DNA of 40,163 nt, taken from positions 1 to 40,163 of the forward strand of contig NZ_WMBA01000074.1 of the NCBI RefSeq assembly GCF_009707865.1, given 5' to 3'. Source of the DNA: Amycolatopsis pithecellobii (lineage in GTDB: Bacteria; Actinomycetota; Actinomycetes; Mycobacteriales; Pseudonocardiaceae). The translations under genes were made by a program, and so were the position numbers. Under the pieces are notes generated by a model. The model made no database searches, had not been told where the DNA came from, and saw only the letters and a program-made list of their open reading frames with translations. How positions within the stretch are numbered: position 1 is the first letter of the stretch; every line of letters begins with the position of its first letter. Below are positions 8,697 to 17,966 of this stretch, one piece after another.

Positions 8697-9608
8697 TCAC
8701 CGGAAGCGGGCGGCGTCCGCGTCGGCCGGATCGATGCCGGCGCCGCGGACTTCGGTGAGCCACCGGCCGAAATCCGGGCGGGTGCCGTCGACGTCGGTGA
8801 AACCGTAGGTGTGCATCAAGGTCCACGACGCGAGCGTGCGCCCCGCGAAGCGGGAAACTTCGGGATCGGTGGCGAGTGCGGCGACACCACGGCCCACATA
8901 CGCCGGAGTTTCCGATACAGCGAAATCGAGCGGCGCTGTTTTACCCACCGCATCGCGCCAATTCCCCTCCGTCACGCCGAATATGTCAAGCATGGCTTCC
9001 GAGCGCAGAAATCCCGGCGTGACCGCCATTCCGGTGGCACCGAACTTCGCGAGTTCGACACCCAGCCCGCGGCCGATCGCGCGAATACTGCTTTTCGCCA
9101 CGTGATAACCGATCGTCGGGCCGACATAATCGTCGTTGTCGCCATCGGTCACCTCGATGACCAGACCACCCGGCTCGGAGACCACCAGCGGCAGCAGCCG
9201 GTGCAGCGCGATCAGATGCGTGTCCACCGCACCGCGGACCATCGCCAGCGCCTTGTCCAGATCGGCCTCCCAATACGGCACGTCCCACTCGATGAACCTG
9301 TCCCCACCCCAGACATCGTCGACGAGGACGTGCACCCGGCCGCCGATCCGCGCGCGCAGAGCGTCCACATCGGACACTGAGGAGAAGTCGCAGCGTACGG
9401 CCACCCCGTGACCGCCTGCCGCGTCCACCAACTCGGCCGTCTCCTCGATGGTCTCCGCGCGCCCCATCGGCGACGCCGACTCCCGCGTCGTCCGCCCCGT
9501 GACGTACACCGTCGCGCCGAGCCTGCCCAGCTCGACCGCGATCGCGCGGCCACATCCCCTGGTCGCGCCCGTGACGACCGCGACCTTGCCCGCCAACGTG
9601 TTGTCCAT
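8697..9608 (-). CDS. SDR-family oxidoreductase with a divergent active site
   Basis: 303 residues from ATG 9608; a longer in-frame reading to 9638 is less likely because a -10-like TAGGTT lies seven bases before this ATG. The Rossmann motif is TGATRGCG (13-20) and the YxxxK pair is Y168/K172. The usual serine 13 residues before the tyrosine is replaced by Asp155 beside Thr154, within VTDGDNDDYVG, and the NNAG motif is replaced by VDDVWGG. The family is therefore secure but the substrate is not, and catalysis may be altered. The stop is 5 bases from the regulator's stop (convergent). Confidence 0.85.
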   Translation of the reverse strand: MDNTLAGKVAVVTGATRGCGRAIAVELGRLGATVYVTGRTTRESASPMGRAETIEETAELVDAAGGHGVAVRCDFSSVSDVDALRARIGGRVHVLVDDVWGGDRFIEWDVPYWEADLDKALAMVRGAVDTHLIALHRLLPLVVSEPGGLVIEVTDGDNDDYVGPTIGYHVAKSSIRAIGRGLGVELAKFGATGMAVTPGFLRSEAMLDIFGVTEGNWRDAVGKTAPLDFAVSETPAYVGRGVAALATDPEVSRFAGRTLASWTLMHTYGFTDVDGTRPDFGRWLTEVRGAGIDPADADAARFR

Positions 9609-9615
9609 GCGCCGC

Positions 9616-9621
9616 AACCTA
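9616..9621 (-). promoter_or_regulatory. -10 element TAGGTT of a leaderless SDR mRNA
   Basis: On the minus strand TAGGTT is followed by seven bases and then the ATG at 9608. There is no Shine-Dalgarno between them. Confidence 0.5.
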
Positions 9622-9819
9622 CCCGGCACCCCCGACAAAACGGGCCGTGAAGCTCAGGGGTGAGTCAGGGTCATTCCCGATCGCGCGCGGCGCGCAGTCA
9701 CGGGAAGCTAGTCCCGCAGTCGGGTGGAAGTTCGGCCTCCAGGATGACGCGTACGCGCCGCCCGATCAGAAATGATGTGCCATCGAGGGGCAATCGAAGG
9801 TCTGATAAGGGGAGCAGTC

Positions 9820-10761
9820 ATGATCGAGGCAGAGGGCCTCACCAAGCGATATGGCAAGACGCTGGCGGTGAACAACCTTTCCTTCAGCGTCGAACCTGGC
9901 CAGGTGACCGGGTTTCTCGGTCCCAACGGGGCCGGCAAATCCACCACGATGCGAATGATTCTCGGGCTCGACAACCCGACTTCCGGCCAGGTGCGCATCG
10001 GCGGAAAGCGCTACCACGATCTCAAGCAGCCGTTGCGCACGGTGGGTGCCCTGCTCGAAGCGAAATGGGTGCACCCCAACCGGTCCGCGCGTTCCCACCT
10101 GGCGTGGATGGCCAAGTCGAACAAGATCCCCGCGCGCCGCGTCGACGAGGTGCTCGACATCGTCGGGCTGAGCAGCGTCGCGAACAAGCGCGCCGGTGGC
10201 TTCTCGCTCGGCATGTCGCAGCGGCTCGGCATCGCCGGCGCGCTGCTCGGTGACCCGGAAGTCCTGCTGTTCGACGAGCCGGTGAACGGCCTGGACCCGG
10301 AGGGCATCCTCTGGATCCGCAAGTTCATGCACCGGCTGGCCGACGAGGGCCGCACCGTGTTCGTCTCCAGCCACCTGCTGTCGGAGATGGCGCTGACCGC
10401 GTCCCACCTCGTCGTGATCGGCAAGGGGCAGCTGATTTCGCAGAGCACGACGAAGGAGTTCGTCGCGCGCGCCGCGGAGAACACCGTCAAGGTGCGCAGC
10501 CCGCAGCTGGACCAGCTGCGTCCCTTGATGGAACGCGCCGGCGCCACGTTCACCGAGTCCGACGGGGGGCTGCTGGTGGCCGACCTGGAGAGCGAAAAGA
10601 TCGGTGAGCTGGCCGCGCAGAACGGCGTGGTGCTGCACGAACTGAGCCCGCAGACGGGCTCGCTGGAGCAGGCGTTCATGCAGATCACCGGCGACTCTGT
10701 CGAGTACCACACCGGCCTGGAGGCCGAAGCGCAGCAGGTGCTCGAGCCGAGCGCCAAGTAG
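9820..10761 (+). CDS. ABC-2 type exporter, ATP-binding subunit
   Basis: 313 residues from ATG 9820, preceded by AAGGGGAG. Longer in-frame starts at 9772 and 9775 lack a ribosome site. Walker A is GPNGAGKST (34-42), the signature reads FSLGMSQR, and Walker B is VLLFDEPVNGLDP. It is a DrrA/NatA-like single-domain ATPase with a C-terminal extension (about 220-313) usual for this group. The permease follows 15 bases later. The pair would energise export of an unknown lipophilic or antibiotic-like compound across the cytoplasmic membrane. No substrate can be read from the sequence. Confidence 0.94.
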   Translation: MIEAEGLTKRYGKTLAVNNLSFSVEPGQVTGFLGPNGAGKSTTMRMILGLDNPTSGQVRIGGKRYHDLKQPLRTVGALLEAKWVHPNRSARSHLAWMAKSNKIPARRVDEVLDIVGLSSVANKRAGGFSLGMSQRLGIAGALLGDPEVLLFDEPVNGLDPEGILWIRKFMHRLADEGRTVFVSSHLLSEMALTASHLVVIGKGQLISQSTTKEFVARAAENTVKVRSPQLDQLRPLMERAGATFTESDGGLLVADLESEKIGELAAQNGVVLHELSPQTGSLEQAFMQITGDSVEYHTGLEAEAQQVLEPSAK

Positions 10762-10776
10762 GGGAGACGAAAGACC

Positions 10777-11547
10777 ATGACTCTGCTCGCAGTAGAACGC
10801 ATCAAACTGTTCACCACGCGCTCGCCGTGGTGGTGCGCGCTCATCACGCTCGTGCTGACCATCGGCTTCGCGGCGCTGGTCGTGGGCAACTCGAACGACC
10901 AGGAGATTCCCGCCACCGTCGCGTCGACGCAGTTCGGCTACGCCTTCGGGATGGCCGTGATCATGGTGCTGGCCGCGCTGGCGGTCACCACCGAGTACCG
11001 CTTCGGCACGATTCGCACGACCTTCCAGGCGGTCCCGCACCGCACGTCGGCGCTGCTGGCCAAGACGACCGTGGTCGCGTTGCTCGCGCTGGTCATCGGC
11101 GAGGTGAGCGCCTTCGGCTCATGGGGTGTCGGCAAGCTGCTCAAGCCGAACGCGGACCTGGCGCTGAACAGTTCCGCGGACTGGATCAACGTCGCCGGTG
11201 TCGGCGTGGTGTACGCGCTGGCCGCGGTGATCGCGGTCGCCATCGGGGTGCTGATCCGGCACAGCGCGGGTGCCATCGCGCTGCTGCTGATCTACTCGCT
11301 CGCCGTGGAGAGCCTGGTCCGGCTCATCCCGAGCATCGGTGACGACATCTACAAGTGGATGCCGTTCAACGTCGCGAACAAGTTCCTGACCGGCAGCGGC
11401 GCGTCGAACGGGAGCCGTGCCGCCGACGCGGGCAGCCCCATGTCGACGGCCGTGCTGGGCCAGGGCTGGTCGCTGGCGTACTTCGCCGGCTTCGCGGCGA
11501 TCCTGCTGATCGCGGCCATCTGGTCGGCGAACCGGCGGGACGCGTAA
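10777..11547 (+). CDS. ABC-2 type exporter, membrane subunit
   Basis: 256 residues with about six membrane helices, the first after a short cytoplasmic N-terminus (FTTRSPWWCALITLVLT). EYRFGTIRTTFQAVPHR in the first loop is a common ABC-2 permease element (the TTEYR/GT motif). It is partner of the ATPase immediately upstream, with GGGGAGACGAAAGACC before its ATG. A hairpin terminator follows 70 bases past the stop, ending the two-gene operon. Confidence 0.9.
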   Translation: MTLLAVERIKLFTTRSPWWCALITLVLTIGFAALVVGNSNDQEIPATVASTQFGYAFGMAVIMVLAALAVTTEYRFGTIRTTFQAVPHRTSALLAKTTVVALLALVIGEVSAFGSWGVGKLLKPNADLALNSSADWINVAGVGVVYALAAVIAVAIGVLIRHSAGAIALLLIYSLAVESLVRLIPSIGDDIYKWMPFNVANKFLTGSGASNGSRAADAGSPMSTAVLGQGWSLAYFAGFAAILLIAAIWSANRRDA

Positions 11548-11616
11548 GGACCCACCACAGGGGAACTCCGGTTACCAGCGCGAATTCGGGGCCGCGCCGA
11601 CCGGACAGGGGAAAGG

Positions 11617-11654
11617 AAAGTCCGGGCCGCCAATCGGGGGGTGGCCCGGACTTT
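11617..11654 (+). terminator. Terminator hairpin of the ABC-2 exporter operon
   Basis: A perfect 12-bp stem, AAAGTCCGGGCC/GGCCCGGACTTT, has a 14-base loop. No long T run follows (CTCGCG), as is common in actinobacteria. The remaining gap to 11807 holds AT-richer sequence that probably carries the next gene's promoter, but no convincing -35/-10 pair could be fixed. Confidence 0.65.
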
Positions 11655-11807
11655 CTCGCGTTCGCAGGTAAATAGCCGGGAACCGTTGGGCAATCCAGGT
11701 TAAGTCGTCGTAAATGCTCTGTGTTGGGCCTCACAGGGGGCAGACATCGCCTGGTTGACCAGTAAATTGGACGTACCACGTCAGGAACTCCCCTTTGGAG
11801 GTGACCC

Positions 11808-12383
11808 TTGACGGTGGACATCGGACGAGAAATCAGTATCCCCGTTCCCGGTCCGCGCACTGTGGCGCATCAGCCCTTTCTCGAACCTCTCGGCGGCCTT
11901 GAATGGTCGCAGGCGATCGAGCTACCCCGGGACGCCGCGATGGCGACCAGACCGGCGGAAATCCGCCGGGCGTGGATCCATCGCGCCCCGGAAAGCGAGG
12001 TGCTGGCTCTGTACCACGCGGTGACGGCAAGCGGCGAGCCGATCGCGTCGCCATGGTGGTTGCGCGCGCTCGCCGACGGCCGGCTCGAATCCCGGGCCGA
12101 CGGGTTCCGCGTCGAGGACCGGATCGCGCAGCTCCTGGCGCGGCGGCCGGGCTGGGAGTACGTGCCGTGGGCCGCCGACGCGGAGTCGGGGTACTGGGAG
12201 TTCATGCCGTCCGAAGGCGGCCGGTCGGGCCACCGCATGCCGACGACGCTGCTGAACACCAGCAGACACGCCGGCTGGATCGACGTGTTGCCCGCCCACA
12301 GCGGAACCACCCCGCAACCGGTGGCGGTCGCCGGCCTCGCCGGACTCCGCTCCCGACTGGGGGAGTTCGAGGCGGTGCGCTAA
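11808..12383 (+). CDS. Hypothetical protein, 191 aa
   Basis: The product was not recognised. The start is TTG 11808, seven bases after GGAGG; the GTG two codons later is an alternative. The sequence is soluble, without signal peptide or membrane helix, and rich in Trp (10 residues), with segments IHRAPESEVLALYHAV, SPWWLRALADG, WEYVPWAADAESGYWEFMP and LLNTSRHAGWIDVLPAH. The compact, Trp-rich composition suggests a folded cytoplasmic domain. It stands alone between the ABC-2 operon terminator and trmB. Confidence 0.7.
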   Translation: MTVDIGREISIPVPGPRTVAHQPFLEPLGGLEWSQAIELPRDAAMATRPAEIRRAWIHRAPESEVLALYHAVTASGEPIASPWWLRALADGRLESRADGFRVEDRIAQLLARRPGWEYVPWAADAESGYWEFMPSEGGRSGHRMPTTLLNTSRHAGWIDVLPAHSGTTPQPVAVAGLAGLRSRLGEFEAVR

Positions 12384-12500
12384 AAGGGGTTTTCAACCAC
12401 CCTGGCAACTGAGGAGGCGATCCCGGAGCCAGGGGCCGCCTCAGGTTCCGCTACCCGCACCGCCACGCAAGCTCCTTTCAGCGGCGTCTCACTGCCCGGC

Positions 12501-12506
12501 TAGTTT
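12501..12506 (+). promoter_or_regulatory. -10 element TAGTTT of leaderless trmB
   Basis: TAGTTT is followed by six bases and then the GTG of trmB at 12513. Confidence 0.5.
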
Positions 12507-12512
12507 GGGTAG

Positions 12513-13217
12513 GTGGAGAGCGAGCACCAACCACGGCTGCGCAGTGTCGTCAGCTATGTCCAGCGCGGTGGCCGGATGACCGTCGGGCAGCAGCGGGCGT
12601 GGGAGCACACCTGGCCGCAGCTGGGCCGGAAGGTGGCGGAACTGCCGCCGGGGCCCCTCGATTTCGCCGGGTGGTTCGGCCGGTCGGCGCCGGTGCTGCT
12701 GGAGATCGGCTCCGGCATGGGGGAGACGACGGCGCAACTCGCCGCCGCGGAGCCGGAGGTCAACTACGTCGCCGTCGAGGTGTACGAAGCGGGGCTCGGC
12801 CAGTTGATGCTGCGTGCCGAGAAGCTGGCGCTGGACAATCTGCGGCTGCTCCACGGGGACGCGGTCATCCTGCTGACGCAGCACATCGAGCCCGGCACGC
12901 TGTCGGGTGTGCGGATCTTCTTCCCCGACCCGTGGCCGAAGAAGCGCCACCACAAGCGCCGTCTCGTGCAGCCCGAGTTCATCTCGCTGGTCGCGTCGCG
13001 GCTCGCGCCGGGCGGGATGCTGCATCTCGCCACGGACTGGGCCGACTATGCCGATCAGATGCTCGCGGTGTGTGGGGCGGAACCGTTGCTGCGCAACAGG
13101 TTTCCCGACTGGGCACCACGCCCCGGCTGGCGCCCGGTGACGAAGTTCGAGCAACGCGCGAACGAGGAAGGCCGGGTCAGCCGCGACCTGATCTTCGAAC
13201 GGCTGCCCGGCACATGA
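12513..13217 (+). CDS. trmB: tRNA (guanine-N7-)-methyltransferase
   Basis: 234 residues. It methylates N7 of G46 in the tRNA variable loop using S-adenosylmethionine. The SAM-binding site is LLEIGSGMGETT, followed by the diagnostic TrmB run FFPDPWPKKRHHKRR, then a LHLATDW motif and the C-terminal TKFEQRA element. The N-terminal segment LRSVVSYVQRGGRMTVGQQRA is typical for the family. The start GTG 12513 is preceded by a -10-like TAGTTT with no Shine-Dalgarno. A strong hairpin follows the stop. Confidence 0.97.
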   Translation: MESEHQPRLRSVVSYVQRGGRMTVGQQRAWEHTWPQLGRKVAELPPGPLDFAGWFGRSAPVLLEIGSGMGETTAQLAAAEPEVNYVAVEVYEAGLGQLMLRAEKLALDNLRLLHGDAVILLTQHIEPGTLSGVRIFFPDPWPKKRHHKRRLVQPEFISLVASRLAPGGMLHLATDWADYADQMLAVCGAEPLLRNRFPDWAPRPGWRPVTKFEQRANEEGRVSRDLIFERLPGT

Positions 13218-13218
13218 A

Positions 13219-13255
13219 AGCCGGGGTGCCGCCCCCGACGAACGGCACCCCGGCT
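13219..13255. terminator. Bidirectional terminator between trmB and the exporter permease
   Basis: A perfect 13-bp stem, AGCCGGGGTGCCG/CGGCACCCCGGCT, with an 11-base loop lies between convergent stop codons (13217 and 13264). It can end transcription from both sides. Confidence 0.75.
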
Positions 13256-13263
13256 CTCCCCCT

Positions 13264-15444
13264 TTACTCGTCGGCGAGCGGTTCCGCGCGCACCCGGTTG
13301 AGTGCGGGTGTGCACACCGACGCCGCCAGTACCGCGACCCCGGCACCCAGTACGACAGGCGCGAGCAGCCACGGCGTCAACACGACCCCCGCCTCGCCTC
13401 CGCTGAGACCGAACAGCCCGAGCCCCACCAGCATTCCGGCCACGCCGGCACCGATCGTCGCCGCGAGCGCGGGCAGGGCCGCCTCGGCACGCAGTGCCCG
13501 CGACAGCACCCGGACCGGCGTGCCGGCCGCCATCAGCGCACCGAACGTGCGGCGCCGGTCCAGCACCGAACCCGCGGTCGCGATGGCCGCGCTGCAGCCG
13601 GCGAGCACCGCGGCCGCGACCAGGCCGATCACGGTGACCCGGCGCAGGTCGGCCAGTTCGTTCTGCTGGACGGCGAGATGGACATCCCGGCTGTAAACGC
13701 TTTCAGCGCCGACGGTCAGCGCGGTGCGCACGGTCTCCGGGTCGCTCCCCGCGGTGGACGCCGCCACATAGGCGTCCTCCGGCACGACGCCCGGCGGCAG
13801 CGCGCCCGGATCGATGATCGCGGGCAGGGTCGCGTCGGAATCCAGCGGCCGCAAGGACTTCATCGGCACCCCCGGCGCGAACGGCACGCCACCCACCCGG
13901 TACCCGGACAGGTTGCGGGTGCTGTACACCGCCGGCCCGGACGCGCAGCTCACCTCGATGCGCAACAACGCGGGCGCTTGCGCACACGGCAGCACCAGCG
14001 CGTACGCGTGCGAGCCGTTCACCGACGTCAGATCCGCCTCGCCCACCTCGAAGGCTCGTGACTGCTGGCCGTAGCGAGCCAGCCGGTCGTTCGCCTGCGC
14101 GGTGATTTCGCCTGCCCGCTCCGGCGACGCGCTCACCTCCATGACCGAGTCCCGGAACGTGCCGCCACCGCCTGCCATGCCACTGAAACTGGGCAGCAGG
14201 ACCAGCGCCATCGAACCGATGAACACCGCGAGCACCACTCCGGCCGAGGCCCGGTACGCGCCACGCGGATCGTCGAGCAACCGCCGGCCGGCCAGCAACC
14301 CGGACGGGTTGCGCCACAACCGCGTGAAAACCCGGCCCACCGCGTAGGTGATCCACGGCCCCACGACCACCGCCGACCCGACGACCAGCAGCAACCCGAA
14401 CAGCACCATCGTGGTGCTGGGCGAGTCACTCGACACCGCGTAGGTGAAGAACCCGCCGGCCACCGGCAGTGCGAGCAACCTCCAGGCGCGCAACGGTTTC
14501 GGCGTGTGCGCCGACACCGCACCGACCGGGTTGCGCACCACTCGCCGCAGCCCCAGCACGGCCGCGGCCAGCACGAGCAGCGGCATCGCGAGGACCAGCG
14601 CCACGGTGAGCGCCGCCGGCAACGCGAAGTCGCTCGGGAGCCACGTCCCGCCGTCCCACGGCACGAACGTGGCAAGACGCTGCAGCAGGGGGCTCACGGC
14701 GAGCCCGAGCAACGCGCCGGCGGCCGCGGCGATCCCCGTCTCCGCCGCGACGATGCCGGTGACCTGCCCCGGGGTGGCCCCCGCGAGGCGCAGCGCCGCC
14801 AGCCTCCGCTCCCGGCGGGCGGCGGTCAGCCGGGACGACGACGCGACGAGCACGAGGCTCGGCACGATCAGCACCACGACGCCGACCCCGGACAGCAGCC
14901 CGAGCAGCGGGTCCACGCCTGCGTTGTCCGCGGTCTGGAAACCCGGCACCTGATAGGCATCGGCCGGCATCTCGTCCGGCGCATGCCCGACGAGTGCGAC
15001 CATCTGGTCCGGATACTTCAACGCCCGGTCGTCGAGCGTGCCGGCGATCTTTCCCGGGAACCTGTCGGCCAGCTGCGAAGCCGGCAACGCGTGCATGCGC
15101 TCGAACAGGGCCGGCGACACCAGGACCTCGCCGGGCCGCGGGAACCGTGGCACCCCGGGCGGCAACGCGATGTTGTCCACTGTGGACGCTACGTCGATGC
15201 GGGTGATCTCCTTGTCACCGGTGTAGTCCGAGCCGTGCTCGATGAGCATGGCCGAGCCCTTCGCGTCGTAGTCGATCTCCTGCCAGCCGGACCGTTCGGC
15301 CCTCGCCTTCGTCGCGAACGGCAGGCTCACCAGCAGCAGCACCAGCCCGGTCGCGATGGCGACGCCGACCGCCGTCAGGATCGTCGAGGTCCGGGCCCGG
15401 CCGTCCAGCCGCAGCACCCGGAACGCGAGCCGAGCCGGGTTCAC
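13264..15444 (-). CDS. FtsX/MacB-like ABC transporter permease
   Basis: 726 residues. There is one N-terminal membrane helix (about 20-43), an extracytoplasmic domain (about 45-165), and a bundle of helices from about 170 to 400 with the FtsX motif AARRERRLAALRLAGATPGQV. A second large extracytoplasmic domain (about 440-590) and three C-terminal helices with RRRTFGALMAAGTPVRVL complete it. This duplicated FtsX layout is that of export-side ABC permeases moving lipids, peptides or lipoproteins rather than importers. The GTG start overlaps the ATPase stop as GTGA. The substrate is unknown. In many Gram-positives such transporters sit beside two-component systems that respond to cell-envelope antibiotics; here the second kinase is divergent. 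Confidence 0.92.
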   Translation of the reverse strand: MNPARLAFRVLRLDGRARTSTILTAVGVAIATGLVLLLVSLPFATKARAERSGWQEIDYDAKGSAMLIEHGSDYTGDKEITRIDVASTVDNIALPPGVPRFPRPGEVLVSPALFERMHALPASQLADRFPGKIAGTLDDRALKYPDQMVALVGHAPDEMPADAYQVPGFQTADNAGVDPLLGLLSGVGVVVLIVPSLVLVASSSRLTAARRERRLAALRLAGATPGQVTGIVAAETGIAAAAGALLGLAVSPLLQRLATFVPWDGGTWLPSDFALPAALTVALVLAMPLLVLAAAVLGLRRVVRNPVGAVSAHTPKPLRAWRLLALPVAGGFFTYAVSSDSPSTTMVLFGLLLVVGSAVVVGPWITYAVGRVFTRLWRNPSGLLAGRRLLDDPRGAYRASAGVVLAVFIGSMALVLLPSFSGMAGGGGTFRDSVMEVSASPERAGEITAQANDRLARYGQQSRAFEVGEADLTSVNGSHAYALVLPCAQAPALLRIEVSCASGPAVYSTRNLSGYRVGGVPFAPGVPMKSLRPLDSDATLPAIIDPGALPPGVVPEDAYVAASTAGSDPETVRTALTVGAESVYSRDVHLAVQQNELADLRRVTVIGLVAAAVLAGCSAAIATAGSVLDRRRTFGALMAAGTPVRVLSRALRAEAALPALAATIGAGVAGMLVGLGLFGLSGGEAGVVLTPWLLAPVVLGAGVAVLAASVCTPALNRVRAEPLADE

Positions 15445-16142
15445 GCGACCGCCCCCACCGCGGTCGCGTGCACCCGGCCGTCCCGGATGGTGACGGTCCT
15501 CGGCAGCGACTGAGCCAGCTCCCGGTCATGCGTCACGATCAGCACCGACGCCCCCGCATCGGCGGCCGCGACCAGCAGCGCATCCATCGTGTCCTTGCCG
15601 GTCCTGGTGTCCAGCGCACCGGTCGGTTCGTCCGCGAAGATCACCTTCGGCCGGTGGGTGAGCGCTCGCGCGATCGCGACGCGCTGCGCCTGGCCGCCGG
15701 ACAGTTCGCCCGGCCTGCTGCCACCCCGGCCGTCGAGCCCGAGCCGGGCCAGCCAGTCACGCGCGGCGGCGAGCGCCTGCCGGCGGCCGGTCCCGCCGAG
15801 CAGCATCGGCAACGCGACGTTCTCCTCCGCGGTCAGCTCGTCGACCAGCATCCCCTGCTGGAAGACGAATCCGAAGTCCCGGCGCCGCAGCTCGCTGCGC
15901 TTGCGCTCGGACAACTGGTCGATCCGTTGCCCACCAAGGAAAATCTCGCCTTCGTCGGCTCGGATGATGCCGCCGAGGATGTGCAGGAGCGAAGTCTTGC
16001 CCGAACCGGAAGGCCCGACGATCGCGATCGCCTCGCCCGGCTGGACGTCGATGTCGACGCCCGCCAGCGCGTGCTGCGTGCCGTACCGCTTCACCAGCCC
16101 CCGGCCGGACAGCACCGCTGCGTCGTTCCGCTGTGTTGTCAT
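15441..16142 (-). CDS. ABC transporter ATP-binding protein (MacB/LolD type)
   Basis: 233 residues. Walker A is GPSGSGKTS, the Q-loop is FVFQQGML, the signature is [10 protein letters not shown], and Walker B is [12 protein letters not shown], followed by a THDRELA switch histidine. The wording of these motifs is that of the MacB/LolD/FtsE group, matching the FtsX-like permease downstream. It starts at ATG 16142 without a strong Shine-Dalgarno. The divergent kinase starts 109 bases away, with an 18-bp palindrome between the two. Confidence 0.94.
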   Translation of the reverse strand: MTTQRNDAAVLSGRGLVKRYGTQHALAGVDIDVQPGEAIAIVGPSGSGKTSLLHILGGIIRADEGEIFLGGQRIDQLSERKRSELRRRDFGFVFQQGMLVDELTAEENVALPMLLGGTGRRQALAAARDWLARLGLDGRGGSRPGELSGGQAQRVAIARALTHRPKVIFADEPTGALDTRTGKDTMDALLVAAADAGASVLIVTHDRELAQSLPRTVTIRDGRVHATAVGAVA

Positions 16143-16177
16143 GCCCAGCAGGTTGCCGATTGGTATGGGCCAGGCGG

Positions 16178-16195
16178 ATCGGCCGATCGGCCGAT
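16178..16195. promoter_or_regulatory. 18-bp perfect palindrome in a divergent promoter region
   Basis: ATCGGCCGATCGGCCGAT is its own reverse complement. Its centre is 45 bases from the exporter ATPase start and 65 bases from the kinase start, so a protein bound here could control both. The adjacent NarL-type regulator is the natural candidate; this is inference. Confidence 0.45.
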
Positions 16196-16239
16196 GTGCG
16201 GTGGCCGCCCGGCCAAGGTGCGTGGATGTCCGGATCCCT

Positions 16240-16245
16240 TACCGT
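16240..16245 (+). promoter_or_regulatory. -10 element TACCGT of a leaderless kinase mRNA
   Basis: TACCGT is followed by six bases and then the GTG at 16252. No consensus -35 is present, which would suit an activator-dependent promoter. Confidence 0.5.
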
Positions 16246-16251
16246 TCGAGT

Positions 16252-17964
16252 GTGGCGTTCTCTGACCGTTTCCGCGTGGCCTGGCAGAAGCTGGGCCTCG
16301 AGGGTGTCGTGCTGGTCGCAGCACTGCTGTGCGATCTGCTGGTGGTGTTCCCGGCCGCGTTCGACGACGCCGGCCCACGCGGGCGCGATCTGCTGTTGCT
16401 GCCCGGGATCTTCGCCGTGTCGGCCTGTGCGTTGTGGGCTCGCACGCATCCGGCTCGCGGCGCGTTCGCCGGGGCGGCCGTGCTGGTGGTGTCCACCACG
16501 CTGATCCGGGCCACCGATGCCGCCGCGTACTCGACCGTACTGACCGATATTTCGCTGGCCGAAACCGTTGCCGGGCTGGAACTCGTGTACTTCGCGGTGC
16601 GGCGGCTGCGCCCCGCGATGGCGGTCGCCGCGACGACGTCACTCGTCGTGGCCGGATTGTTCGCGGTGGTCGCGCGATCCTATTCGTCGACCCACTCCAA
16701 CCGGTTCGACTACAGCATGCTGCTGGGCGCGGTACTGCTCATCGCGGCGGTGGGTGTCGGCCTGCGGTTCCGGCTGACGTTGGTATCACAGAAGGAAAAT
16801 GCGGCGACCGAGCTGCTGCGCAGCCAGTGGCCGCTGATCGGGGTGCTGTGCCTGCCGCTGTTCCTCGAGCTGTACCAGCTGCTGAACGCGGGGGTATGGG
16901 CGTTCCCGCTGTGGGTGTGTTCCGCGGCGAGCGCGGCGCTGGCCCTGTACGCCGTCCGCAGGCCGGTGCTGTCCGGGGTGCTCGTCTCCGGCGTGTTCGT
17001 CTTGTCGGCGCTGACGTTCCTCGTCGTGCGGTCGTCCCAGTTCCTGCTGTTCAACTCGATGCCGAGCGTCGAAATCGTGGCCGGTGTGGTGATCGTGGTG
17101 CAACTGGTCCGCAGTGCCCGGCCGACGCACGCCATGCCGGTGGTCGGCCTGATGTCGCTGGCGGTCGCCGTGGCGACGGTGTCGAACATGTCGCACGACC
17201 GCCGCAGCGGCGGTTACGACGCGAACCTGCTGTTCATCGCCGCTCTGCTGGTGCTGGGCATCTCGGGCGCGGTGGGGCTGTACTTCCGGGCGCGCGACTC
17301 GGAACGGGCGAAGGCCGTCGAGTCCGCGGTCACCGAGGCACAGACGTCCGAGCGGATGGCGCTGGCGCGGGAGTTGCATGACGTCGTCGCACACCACGTA
17401 ACGGGGATCGTGGTGCAGGCGCAGGCCGCGAAGATGATCGGCGACAAGAATCCGGCGCTCGCTCCCGACGCGCTCGACCGGATCGAGGAGGCCGGGACCG
17501 AGGCGCTCGTCGCCATGCGACGGCTGGTCCGCAGCATGCGCAGCAACGCCGATGCCGCCGAGAACGCGACCACCGACCTGGACGCCGACCTGCGGAAGCT
17601 GACCGAGACCGCGCACCACGGCGTGCCGGTCGAGCTGACATTGCGGCTCACCCCGGACATCCCGCAGGAGGTCGCGCGGTCGGCGTTGCGACTGGTGCAG
17701 GAGTCGCTCACCAACGTGGGCAAGCACGCCTCGGGCGCGACGCGGGTCGCGGTGCTGGCGGAGGTCAGCGGCGGCGAGCTGCACGTGCGGGTCGGCGACG
17801 ACGGCCAGGCGCAGGGCCGCCGACCGACCGGCGGCTCGGGCGGCTACGGTCTCGTCGGAATGCGTGAGCGGGTCGAGTTGCTGCACGGGCGGCTCACCGC
17901 GGGTCCGGCCGAGGACGGCTGGGTCGTGGAAGCGTGGTTGCCGCTGGACGGGGAGGCTGCATGA
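16252..17964 (+). CDS. Polytopic sensor histidine kinase (NarL partner type)
   Basis: 570 residues from GTG 16252. The frame stays open upstream to 15589, but that part is antisense to the exporter ATPase. The first 345 residues contain about ten to twelve hydrophobic helices with only short loops, much larger than the usual four to six. The HisKA_3 domain has [14 protein letters not shown] (His376) and the HATPase_c domain has [18 protein letters not shown] and [14 protein letters not shown]. The stop codon overlaps a 25-codon ORF that runs to the response regulator. The large membrane module may bind a lipid-like ligand. The divergent FtsX-like exporter suggests envelope stress, as in other such pairs, but that is inference. 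Confidence 0.92.
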   Translation: MAFSDRFRVAWQKLGLEGVVLVAALLCDLLVVFPAAFDDAGPRGRDLLLLPGIFAVSACALWARTHPARGAFAGAAVLVVSTTLIRATDAAAYSTVLTDISLAETVAGLELVYFAVRRLRPAMAVAATTSLVVAGLFAVVARSYSSTHSNRFDYSMLLGAVLLIAAVGVGLRFRLTLVSQKENAATELLRSQWPLIGVLCLPLFLELYQLLNAGVWAFPLWVCSAASAALALYAVRRPVLSGVLVSGVFVLSALTFLVVRSSQFLLFNSMPSVEIVAGVVIVVQLVRSARPTHAMPVVGLMSLAVAVATVSNMSHDRRSGGYDANLLFIAALLVLGISGAVGLYFRARDSERAKAVESAVTEAQTSERMALARELHDVVAHHVTGIVVQAQAAKMIGDKNPALAPDALDRIEEAGTEALVAMRRLVRSMRSNADAAENATTDLDADLRKLTETAHHGVPVELTLRLTPDIPQEVARSALRLVQESLTNVGKHASGATRVAVLAEVSGGELHVRVGDDGQAQGRRPTGGSGGYGLVGMRERVELLHGRLTAGPAEDGWVVEAWLPLDGEAA

Positions 17965-17966
17965 TC
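17952..17966 (+). repeat. Direct repeat copy 1, ribosome site plus start codon
   Basis: GGAGGCTGCATGATC occurs here and again at 18026-18040. This copy spans the last codons and stop of the kinase and the ATG of the mini-ORF. Confidence 0.8.

Noticed and set aside
7156..8826. 556-codon minus-strand open frame opposite the first kinase and regulator
   Set aside because: Antisense to a well-supported HK/RR pair; Arg/Pro/His-rich with no motif.
9660..9770. GC-rich short palindromes upstream of the ABC-2 exporter (for example CGGGA-N6-TCCCG)
   Set aside because: Arms are too short and frequent in such DNA to call an operator.
15589..16251. Possible 221-residue N-terminal extension of the second kinase
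   Set aside because: This part is antisense to the exporter ATPase; the GTG at 16252 with TACCGT six bases upstream and the first membrane helix just after it is the better start.
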